The notes under the pieces are model-generated. The model did no database searches and was not told the DNA's origin. It saw nothing but the letters and a program-made list of their open reading frames with translations. The position numbers and the translations under genes were made by a program. Shown one piece after another: positions 1 to 3,668 of a stretch of 5,350 bases of DNA (within the stretch, counting starts at the first letter, position 1; each line of letters starts with the position of its first letter). Source of the DNA: Syntrophaceae bacterium UBA2208. GTDB lineage: Bacteria > Desulfobacterota > BSN033 > UBA1163. The stretch spans positions 1 to 5,350 of the forward strand of contig DCUS01000181.1 of assembly GCA_002327885.1 (NCBI GenBank). Direction: 5' to 3'.

Positions 1-2
1 AA

Positions 3-125
3 AAGGCCTACCTCTTCTGCGTGGTTAAAAATAGGGAACTTCAAAAAATCTTGTTAGCCATCCAGAAGACAAACCCTGACATTAAATTCAAGAACCTAAC
101 ACTGGATAACTGGAACCAAACATAA
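3..125 (+). CDS. 3' end of an unidentified gene (partial, C-terminal 40 residues)
   Basis: An open frame enters from the left edge and ends at TAA 123-125. It encodes 40 residues that begin KAYLFCVVKNRELQKIL and end LDNWNQT. The other two forward frames are stopped early, at 28-30 and 55-57, so this is the only frame that can be coding here. The pattern of a short hydrophobic strand (YLFCVV), then a helix (RELQKILLAIQKTNPD), then another strand is that of a small alpha/beta C-terminal domain. It loosely recalls the C-terminal DUF2179-type domain of YitT-like membrane proteins (strand, then a helix ending in a 'DP'-like turn), but I cannot confirm this from 40 residues. No terminator hairpin with a T tract follows directly. 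Function is left open. Confidence 0.6.
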   Translation, partial: KAYLFCVVKNRELQKILLAIQKTNPDIKFKNLTLDNWNQT

Positions 126-179
126 ATTCCCCCTTAATCAATTCAGCCGTTTGAAATCTCGTTGTAAAATCCCTCCCAA

Positions 180-240
180 CCGTCCGACGCCAAAGTCCGA
201 ATGCTTCGTTTGGCCTGAGCAGTGCGGTTCTGGAAGACGG
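180..240. other. Intergenic segment with nested inverted repeats
   Basis: This segment lies between the stop at 125 and the promoter at 357. CCGTC at 180-184 can pair with GACGG at 236-240. Inside it, GCCAAA (189-194) pairs with TTTGGC (209-214), and CGAA (198-201) pairs with TTCG (205-208) around a 3-nt loop, with a 3-nt bulge at 195-197. No ORF here looks real: the open frame from 151 to 360 has no ribosome site and a composition typical of translated repeat DNA. The segment could be a structured RNA, a degraded gene or a dispersed repeat, and the sequence does not decide between these. Confidence 0.3.
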
Positions 241-296
241 CGCATCCCTTTACCTACTTTCGGCAGGAAAAAGATACCAAAGGGAGGAGAGAGATT

Positions 297-318
297 TCCC
301 CCTTTTGACAAAGGGGGA
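297..318. repeat. Perfect 9-bp hairpin repeat (TCCCCCTTT / AAAGGGGGA)
   Basis: TCCCCCTTT (297-305) and AAAGGGGGA (310-318) are perfect inverted copies around the 4-nt loop TGAC. C-run/G-run hairpins of this form are, from memory, a common dispersed intergenic repeat in deltaproteobacterial genomes. No T tract follows, so it is not a standard intrinsic terminator, although it sits between the upstream gene and the next promoter at 357. Confidence 0.6.
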
Positions 319-356
319 GAAAGGATGATTAAGTCGGTTTTTTCAGTGGATATTTC

Positions 357-385
357 TTGACATACAGAATTGTAGCTGTTATAGA
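357..385 (+). promoter_or_regulatory. Sigma70-type promoter for the small membrane protein gene
   Basis: A consensus -35 TTGACA (357-362) is followed by a 17-bp spacer and a -10 TATAGA (380-385). Transcription would begin near 391, giving a leader of about 20 nt that contains the ribosome site AAGGAGGAG (401-409) before the ATG at 414. The close fit between promoter, ribosome site and start supports expression of the 47-residue ORF from its own promoter. Confidence 0.65.
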
Positions 386-413
386 AATAAGTACTTTATT
401 AAGGAGGAGTTTT

Positions 414-557
414 ATGTTTGATATACCCGGTATGCCTATGATTAATATGCCTCATAACTTCTTGTTGTGGGTCTCTGTGATCATTGTGGGTGCTGTGATT
501 GGCTTCGTTATTTATGGGTTCATTAAAGGTTTCGAAAACGTATTTCCAGATGCATAA
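414..557 (+). CDS. Small single-pass membrane protein, 47 residues, Met-rich N-terminus
   Basis: The start ATG at 414 was chosen because a strong ribosome site, AAGGAGGAG, lies at 401-409 with 4 nt spacing. The frame stays open upstream to 357, but that stretch is promoter. The protein has a short N-terminus (MFDIPGMPMINMPH), one strongly hydrophobic segment at about residues 16-38 (containing LLWVSVIIVGAVIGFVIYG), and a short mixed-charge tail, KGFENVFPDA. It is therefore predicted to be a single-span inner-membrane protein without a cleavable signal. The N-terminal GMPMINMPH places Met 7, 9 and 12 next to His 14, a pattern sometimes seen in Cu(I)-binding sites, but this is only suggestive. 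I do not recognise a family. The gene appears monocistronic: its own promoter lies upstream and a convergent gene begins 75 bp past its stop. Confidence 0.75.
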   Translation: MFDIPGMPMINMPHNFLLWVSVIIVGAVIGFVIYGFIKGFENVFPDA

Positions 558-632
558 TTTTTTCAAGACGGATGAATTCCTAAGCAAAAACGTATCCGCA
601 CTCACAGATTCGTTTAACTTTTAACCTTCGAT

Positions 633-887
633 TTACAACAACTCACCCATTCGATCAGCCACCCATTTGGCGAGATCTTTCTCTTTATCCGTATCCCAAT
701 ACGGTTTCACGTTTCCTTCGTTTCCCGTCTCGAGTAAATACTTCTTTCCCCCCTTCTCGGAGCGCTTGGGGTTAAGCCCAATGACTGCCACGCCTCCCCC
801 AAAAACGATGGGAATATTAAACTTCACTGTTTCCCCATCCTTAAGTTGTTCCACCCTCTTAATGATTTCGTCTTTAGTCAGCTTCAT
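633..887 (-). CDS. Hypothetical small soluble protein, 84 residues
   Basis: The frame opens at an ATG at 900-902, but the ribosome site GGAGGAG (minus strand, 892-898) lies inside that extension. The start is therefore the ATG at 885-887, giving MKLTKDEIIKRV. The 84-residue product has an N-terminal amphipathic helix (about 4-16), a strand (VKFNIPI, 21-27), a glycine turn with another strand (GGGVAVIGL, 30-38), a basic Gly-rich loop (KRSEKGGKK, 41-49), and a C-terminal helix (about 68-83, DKEKDLAKWVADRMGELL). There is no membrane segment, no signal peptide and no Cys. It looks like a compact cytosolic alpha/beta protein, and the family is not recognised. It is convergent with the 47-residue membrane protein gene. 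Upstream on its own strand lie a palindrome (951-967) and a distant promoter (1184-1212). Confidence 0.75.
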   Translation of the reverse strand: MKLTKDEIIKRVEQLKDGETVKFNIPIVFGGGVAVIGLNPKRSEKGGKKYLLETGNEGNVKPYWDTDKEKDLAKWVADRMGELL

Positions 888-950
888 TTTTCTCCTCCAC
901 AATTTGAAAGTTTAATAGGTGATCGTTATCCTACACCCCTCTCGAAAATA

Positions 951-967
951 TATTCATTGAATGAATA
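951..967. promoter_or_regulatory. Perfect 17-bp palindrome, candidate operator
   Basis: TATTCATTGAATGAATA has 8-bp perfectly inverted arms around one central G. It lies about 64 bp upstream of the ATG of the minus-strand 84-residue gene, where a dimeric repressor could act. GAATGA/TCATTC half-sites occur in TetR-type operators, but no intact regulator gene is in the window to match it with. It could also be a chance AT-rich palindrome. Confidence 0.4.
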
Positions 968-1047
968 AAAGGATTGATAAAGATTTTTGTTTGTGGAAAA
1001 AAACAATTTCTGACAAATTGTATTTATTAGCATTAGGTGATTTGTTT

Positions 1048-1143
1048 GCCCCATTAGAGATTTATCTCTAAACGGTGCGAGCAGGGAGTTTAGTGGTCCG
1101 TGTGCCCCTTCCCATTACAAGGCTAAAAATCTTCTAACGGGGT
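1048..1143. repeat. Imperfect inverted repeat enclosing a hairpin
   Basis: The left arm (1048-1063, starting GCCCCATTAGAGAT) resembles the reverse complement of the right arm (1128-1143, ending CTAACGGGGT) at about 13 of 16 positions with one gap. The left arm also starts its own hairpin, TTAGAGATTTATCTCTAA (1054-1071), a perfect 7-bp stem with a TTTA loop. This looks like a decayed short dispersed element of about 96 bp. No transposase is present. Confidence 0.45.
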
Positions 1144-1183
1144 AAACGGAAATCCAAATCATGAAGCTTAATTCATGTTTTGA

Positions 1184-1212
1184 AGATTAATAGTTTAGTG
1201 AACATTTGTCAA
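1184..1212 (-). promoter_or_regulatory. Minus-strand sigma70-type promoter
   Basis: On the minus strand, a consensus -35 TTGACA (1207-1212) is separated by 17 bp from a -10 TAATCT (1184-1189), with transcription running left from about 1177. The next minus-strand gene starts at 887, so the transcript would have a leader of about 290 nt that includes the inverted-repeat element. The -35 is perfect and the spacing ideal, but the -10 matches only 3 of 6. Confidence 0.4.
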
Positions 1213-1247
1213 GGGGTTTTTTAAGTATTCAGTTTCTCTTTAATAAA

Positions 1248-1546
1248 ATGAAAGAGCCCTCTCTGTGGGAGAATGGACGTTTGTAACAAATTACGCTTTG
1301 GCTCTTGTCTATTTGGCTAAGCGCCCCTGAATCACCGCCCGGGAATTAGCTGTATCAACAGGGATCACTGAAAGAGCGGTTAGAAAAATTATTGCTGATC
1401 TTGAGGCCGAAGGTTACATCTCCATAGAATAGGAGGGGCGAAGGATAAGGTATCCCATTAACGCCCGGTTGCCATTCCGTCATCAGACTCAGCAAGATAA
1501 GTCGATAGGCAAACTTTTAGAGGTATTAGGCTGGAAGAGAAAATGA
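1248..1546 (+). pseudogene. Decayed winged-helix transcriptional regulator
   Basis: Two frames joined give a clear winged-helix DNA-binding protein. The first runs from ATG 1248 and encodes MKEPSLWENGRL before a stop at 1284-1286. The second, from TGG 1274, encodes WTFVTNYALALVYLAKRP, TGA (1328-1330), ITARELAVSTGITERAVRKI..DLEAEGYIS, TAG (1430-1432), EGRRIRYPINARLPF..., then ends KRK at TGA 1544-1546. The helix-turn-helix (ARELAVSTGITERAVRKIIADLEAEGYI) and the wing (EGRRIRYPIN) match the MarR-like wHTH regulators whose N-terminus is 'WTFVTNHALVL'. The TGA lies where an Arg codon (CGA) is expected. The intact ancestor would be about 102 residues. With one frameshift and two stops it cannot make a full protein. 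Its end overlaps the convergent aldolase gene by 21 bp. Confidence 0.85.
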
Positions 1547-2410
1547 TAGTAACAACTGTCTCAATTCTTCTTCAACTTTTTTGTCTGGCCTTTTCAAGGG
1601 AGATCGTGGGTCACCACCGAAATAACCTGCCAAATCCATCGCCGCTTTCAAACCGCCGATACCATATTTAGTGGTAACCGCTTTGGCCAAGGGGGTTAGT
1701 CGACCTTGTAATGTCCTTGCCTCGCTTATTTTCCCCTTATTGAAAAGATTCTGAATCCGGACACATTCTTGAGGAACCGCATTGGCCACGGCCAGAATTC
1801 CACCCACCGCTCCGACACAGAGGGCTGGGAAGAAGACGGGCGCCGAGCCCACAAAAACATAAAATCCTTTTTTTGACAGATATATTATCTCACTCAATTG
1901 ACCTATATTCCCTGAGCTGTCTTTGATCCCAATGATATTGGAATGCTCGGAGAGTTTCGCCACCACCTCTGGTTCCAAATTGATTCCGGTAAATTGTGGG
2001 ACATTATAGATAAGAATTCCGATGCGGGAGGAATCTGCGACAGCAATAAAATGATCATGTAGAATCTGAGGTTTCATCGATCCTTTAAAATAGGAGGGAG
2101 TTACGACGAGAACGCAATCCGCCCCCATCTTAGCCACCCGATTGGTAAAGTGAATCGTCTCATGAGTGGATTCCATCCCTGTCCCGACAAGCATGGTTTT
2201 TGAGGTGGGAATAGATTCTCTGGAAATTTCGACGACTTTAATTTTTTCCTTTTCATTGAGATAAACCGCCTCCCCATTGGATCCGAGAATGAGATAGCCG
2301 GAAAGGCCTGTTTTGTTCCATTTTTGGAAATTCTTTTTGAGTTTATCCAAAGCCAATTTGCCATCCTGAAAAGGGGTGGTAATGGGTGGCATCACACCGG
2401 TGAGTTTCAT
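1526..2410 (-). CDS. DapA-superfamily class I aldolase, 4-hydroxy-2-oxoglutarate aldolase-like
   Basis: This 294-residue protein is full length for the DapA/N-acetylneuraminate lyase family of cytosolic TIM barrels, which join or split pyruvate through a Lys Schiff base. Seen directly: GSNGE at 43-47 (carboxylate-binding loop), YNVP with catalytic Tyr135, IGIKDSSG with Schiff-base Lys163, and the glycine-rich GAVGGILAVAN at 200-210. In E. coli DapA an Arg follows the Tyr motif (YNVPSRTG) and binds aspartate semialdehyde. Here the sequence is YNVPQFTG, with Phe140 in that place, and the first loop is GSNGE rather than GTTGE. Both changes, and much of the sequence (GTGMEST, VTPSYFKGSM, KYGIGGLKAAMD), resemble 4-hydroxy-2-oxoglutarate aldolase (HOGA1-type), which yields pyruvate and glyoxylate. 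Lysine biosynthesis is therefore unlikely, and the exact substrate is inferred. The start ATG (2408-2410) has GGAGGA at 2416-2421. The gene is divergent from the regulatory-domain gene at 2627. Confidence 0.93.
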   Translation of the reverse strand: MKLTGVMPPITTPFQDGKLALDKLKKNFQKWNKTGLSGYLILGSNGEAVYLNEKEKIKVVEISRESIPTSKTMLVGTGMESTHETIHFTNRVAKMGADCVLVVTPSYFKGSMKPQILHDHFIAVADSSRIGILIYNVPQFTGINLEPEVVAKLSEHSNIIGIKDSSGNIGQLSEIIYLSKKGFYVFVGSAPVFFPALCVGAVGGILAVANAVPQECVRIQNLFNKGKISEARTLQGRLTPLAKAVTTKYGIGGLKAAMDLAGYFGGDPRSPLKRPDKKVEEELRQLLLSFSLPA

Positions 2411-2437
2411 GGTCTTCCTCCGAAAAATAATTAGGGC

Positions 2438-2520
2438 TCAAGGATTCTATGGTTCATGGGTTCTAGTGTTTTGTTATATGATTTTAACTTGAACCCTTGA
2501 CTCCTGGACCACTTGAATCC
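2438..2520. repeat. Imperfect inverted repeat with GGATTC/GAATCC ends
   Basis: GGATTC (2442-2447) pairs with GAATCC (2515-2520), and GGGTTC (2458-2463) pairs with GAACCC (2491-2496). The DNA between is made of 'ggttcatggg' and 'cttgaaccc'-type words. Intergenic repeats built of such words are, from memory, common in deltaproteobacterial genomes. The element sits in what would be the 5' leader of the minus-strand aldolase gene and could fold in that RNA. Confidence 0.45.
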
Positions 2521-2526
2521 TTTTCA

Positions 2527-2555
2527 AAGGTAACATGGGATAAGGTGATGGTCAA
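2527..2555 (-). promoter_or_regulatory. Candidate minus-strand promoter for the aldolase gene
   Basis: On the minus strand, -35 TTGACC (2550-2555), a 17-bp spacer and -10 TACCTT (2527-2532) point toward the aldolase. The -35 matches 5 of 6 and the -10 only 3 of 6, so this is a moderate call. It is back to back with the plus-strand promoter at 2569-2597. A perfect 12-bp AT palindrome, AAATTATAATTT (2554-2565), lies between the two -35 boxes. Confidence 0.4.
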
Positions 2556-2568
2556 ATTATAATTTTTC

Positions 2569-2597
2569 TTGACAATTCTTATAAATCTTAATGTAAT
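2569..2597 (+). promoter_or_regulatory. Sigma70-type promoter for the regulatory-domain gene
   Basis: Consensus -35 TTGACA (2569-2574), a 17-bp spacer and -10 TGTAAT (2592-2597, 5 of 6) place the transcript start near 2604. This position argues against a TTG start at 2609 and for the TTG at 2627, which has a proper ribosome site. The AT-rich run just upstream could act as an UP element. Confidence 0.65.
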
Positions 2598-2626
2598 GGA
2601 AAATAATTTTGGGAAGGGAGAAAGCA

Positions 2627-3088
2627 TTGATTGAATCAAAAATCAAGGATGCAACAAAAATCTTAAATCTTTTAAGATCCATGTCCGGCTATCAACCCCA
2701 TTTTGAGATCATCGGCAATTATCGACTCATTGACGATGGCGTCCGGCCGGAGGCCACCATTATGCTCCAGGCGAATGGCAGAGAGATGCACGAAGCGGAC
2801 ACGGGGGTAGGGCCCGTCGACGCCCTGGCAAAGGTATTAAATAAATCACTCAAATCCATTTTCCCCGAAGTCGATCAGATAAAATTGATCGATTTCAGTT
2901 CAAGAATCTTCGATCCAGGCGCTGGAACGGCGGCAGGCGTGGAAGTTGAAATATTATTCAGCAATGGGAAGGAGGCCTGGAGAGTGAAAGCTTTTTCCGA
3001 AAATATCAACAAAGCCTCTTTTCTGGCATTGGTCGATGGATTTGAATATGGGATTTATATTTCAAGAGAAAAGAAGAACGAACAATAA
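2627..3088 (+). CDS. Stand-alone LeuA/CimA-type C-terminal regulatory domain protein
   Basis: The 153-residue protein matches the allosteric C-terminal domain (LeuA dimerisation domain) of 2-isopropylmalate and citramalate synthases, with no catalytic TIM barrel. In order, it has a 30-residue helical N-terminus, a strand with RPEATIMLQANG (40-51), the hallmark GVGPVDAL (60-67) followed by a helix, LIDFSSRIFDPGAGTA (87-102, like the 'DYKVRVLDGEAGTAA' of citramalate synthases), VEVEILFSNG (105-114), and SENINKASFLALVDGFEYGI (124-143, like 'SENIIEASWQALVDSIEY'). In full-length enzymes this domain binds leucine or isoleucine and mediates feedback inhibition. Here it may bind such a ligand alone or pair with a synthase encoded elsewhere, which is inference. 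The frame opens at TTG 2609, but GGGAG (2616-2620) is spaced 6 nt from TTG 2627, so that start is preferred. It is divergent from the aldolase gene. Confidence 0.88.
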   Translation: MIESKIKDATKILNLLRSMSGYQPHFEIIGNYRLIDDGVRPEATIMLQANGREMHEADTGVGPVDALAKVLNKSLKSIFPEVDQIKLIDFSSRIFDPGAGTAAGVEVEILFSNGKEAWRVKAFSENINKASFLALVDGFEYGIYISREKKNEQ

Positions 3089-3092
3089 CCAA

Positions 3093-3112
3093 TGACCAAT
3101 TATCAATGGTCA
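3093..3112. repeat. Short inverted repeat just after the regulatory-domain gene
   Basis: TGACCA (3093-3098) pairs with TGGTCA (3107-3112) around an 8-nt AT-rich loop, starting 5 nt past the TAA at 3086-3088. It lies in a run of 'caatgacca'-type words typical of a dispersed repeat. There is no T tract, so a terminator role is weak. Confidence 0.35.
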
Positions 3113-3183
3113 ATGAGCAGTGAAAAATGAACAAATTAATGGTGGTGAAAATCTAACCAAACATATTTGAAATGTTGGAGACT

Positions 3184-3259
3184 TGTCATCCTGAACTTGT
3201 TTCAGGATCTCACCTCAAGGCCAGACAAAATAAGATGCTGAACCAAGTTCAGCATGACA
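3184..3259. repeat. REP-like pair: two 27-nt inverted copies, each a hairpin
   Basis: The left copy (3184-3210) and the reverse complement of the right copy (3233-3259) agree at 24 of 27 positions, and a 22-nt spacer separates them. Each copy is itself a hairpin: CCTGAA/TTCAGG with a 5-nt loop on the left, and TGCTGAA/TTCAGCA with a 5-nt loop on the right. Two of the three differences (copy positions 7 and 23) are a matched pair, C and G in one copy, G and C in the other, so the stem is preserved in both copies. This is the layout of bacterial interspersed REP pairs mobilised by RAYT transposases. From memory, the TGTCAT-CTGAACTTG core is widespread in several phyla. No RAYT gene is in the window. 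Confidence 0.8.
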
Positions 3260-3296
3260 ATTGATCTTTACGATTTTTATCGAAACGGAGGTTTTT

Positions 3297-3473
3297 ATGG
3301 ATCGGAAGAAGTTAGAGGAGACAATTAAGGAAAAGGCAAAAGACGGAAAATTACCCTGTGCGATGTGTTTTAAGATTGCTGAGGACTTTGGAATTTCGAA
3401 GCGAGAAATGGGAAAGGTCCTAAACGAGATAAATATCAAAATTGGCCAGTGCCAGTTGGGTTGTTTTGAATAA
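3297..3473 (+). CDS. Small Cys-rich helix-turn-helix-like protein ending in CQLGCFE, 58 residues
   Basis: The ATG at 3297 is preceded by GGAGG (3287-3291) with 5 nt spacing. The longer frame from 3261 overlaps the REP-like repeat and is rejected. The product begins MDRKKLEETIKEKAKDGKLP. It has C21-A-M-C24, then a helix-turn-helix-like stretch (FKIAEDFGISKREMGKVLNEINIKI, 25-49), then C52-Q-L-G-C56. The C-x2-C and C-x3-C pairs could bind a metal ion such as Zn or an Fe-S centre, which is inference. I recall the 'CQLGCF' ending from small conserved proteins of anaerobic deltaproteobacteria and from the ends of some molybdenum-cofactor-related proteins, but I cannot verify the family. It is cytosolic, with no signal or membrane segment. 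It lies 208 bp after the regulatory-domain gene and 195 bp before cstA, on the same strand. Confidence 0.78.
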   Translation: MDRKKLEETIKEKAKDGKLPCAMCFKIAEDFGISKREMGKVLNEINIKIGQCQLGCFE

Positions 3474-3482
3474 TTTTTAGTT

Positions 3483-3509
3483 TGACCCATTCGACAGGGC
3501 TTAGGGTCA
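3483..3509. repeat. Inverted repeat after the Cys protein gene (TGACCC / GGGTCA)
   Basis: TGACCC (3483-3488) pairs with GGGTCA (3504-3509) across a 15-nt loop. The loop holds TTCGACAGGGCTTA, which resembles the common 'TTCGACAGGCTCAGGG' dispersed intergenic repeat (from memory). It starts 9 nt after the stop of the 58-residue gene. It could weakly terminate that transcript, but there is no downstream T run. Confidence 0.4.
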
Positions 3510-3528
3510 GCCCGTGCAAATTGAAGGG

Positions 3529-3556
3529 TTGACATAATCATCCACTTGAATATAAT
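3529..3556 (+). promoter_or_regulatory. Near-consensus sigma70 promoter for cstA
   Basis: A perfect -35 TTGACA (3529-3534) and a perfect -10 TATAAT (3551-3556) are separated by 16 bp. Transcription should begin near 3563, leaving about 105 nt before the cstA ATG at 3669. It is the strongest promoter in the window by match to consensus. Confidence 0.75.
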
Positions 3557-3562
3557 GGGGTC

Positions 3563-3668
3563 ATCTGAGATTAAAGGAGGTGGGGGAAGCGTCAAAAAAA
3601 ACCTAATAGGGTGGGGGGAATTCATTAATATCTCATAGGTGATTTTATCATCACAAGGAGGTAAGGTT
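3563..3668 (+). promoter_or_regulatory. 5' leader of cstA, about 105 nt
   Basis: This is the inferred untranslated leader between the promoter and the start codon. It contains an early AAAGGAGG (about 3575-3582) that has no properly spaced ATG after it, G-rich tracts (GGTGGGGGAAG and GGGTGGGGGGAA), an A-run (about 3594-3601), and a short TGAT/ATCA hairpin near 3640-3650. The true ribosome site is AAGGAGGT (3655-3662), 6 nt before the ATG. I do not recognise a riboswitch class. Confidence 0.4.

Larger units (their letters stand above)
888..1247. other. Gene-free 360-bp region
   Basis: No frame on either strand shows a convincing ORF with a ribosome site. The region is AT-rich and contains a perfect 17-bp palindrome (951-967), an 18-nt hairpin (1054-1071) nested in a wider inverted repeat (1048-1143), and a minus-strand promoter (1184-1212). 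If that promoter is active, the region would be a leader of about 290 nt for the 84-residue gene, or an independent non-coding transcript. Confidence 0.6.

Noticed and set aside
151..360. 69-residue plus-strand ORF from a TTG start
   Set aside because: It has no ribosome site, runs through the hairpin repeat at 297-318 (reading PPFDKGG) and into the -35 box of the promoter at 357. It looks like translated repeat DNA.
570..597. Terminator between the two convergent small genes (CGGAT/ATCCG)
   Set aside because: The stem is only 5 bp with a 20-nt loop and no T tract on either side, which is too weak to call.
667..915. 82-residue plus-strand ORF
   Set aside because: It is antisense to the 84-residue minus-strand gene, which has a strong ribosome site and normal composition. 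The plus-strand product is a Ser/Phe/Pro-rich shadow.
1328..1432. Possible recoding of TGA (selenocysteine) and TAG (pyrrolysine) in the regulator gene
   Set aside because: The TGA sits where the family has Arg, the TAG is in the wing loop, and a separate frameshift is needed to reach the ATG. Simple decay explains all three lesions.
2609..2626. Upstream TTG start at 2609 for the regulatory-domain protein
   Set aside because: It would be almost leaderless after a -10 box at 2592-2597, and the ribosome site GGGAG (2616-2620) lies within it. TTG 2627 has correct spacing.
3555..3638. Leader peptide starting at ATG 3555 upstream of cstA
   Set aside because: The ATG overlaps the -10 box TATAAT (3551-3556), so it would not be in the transcript.
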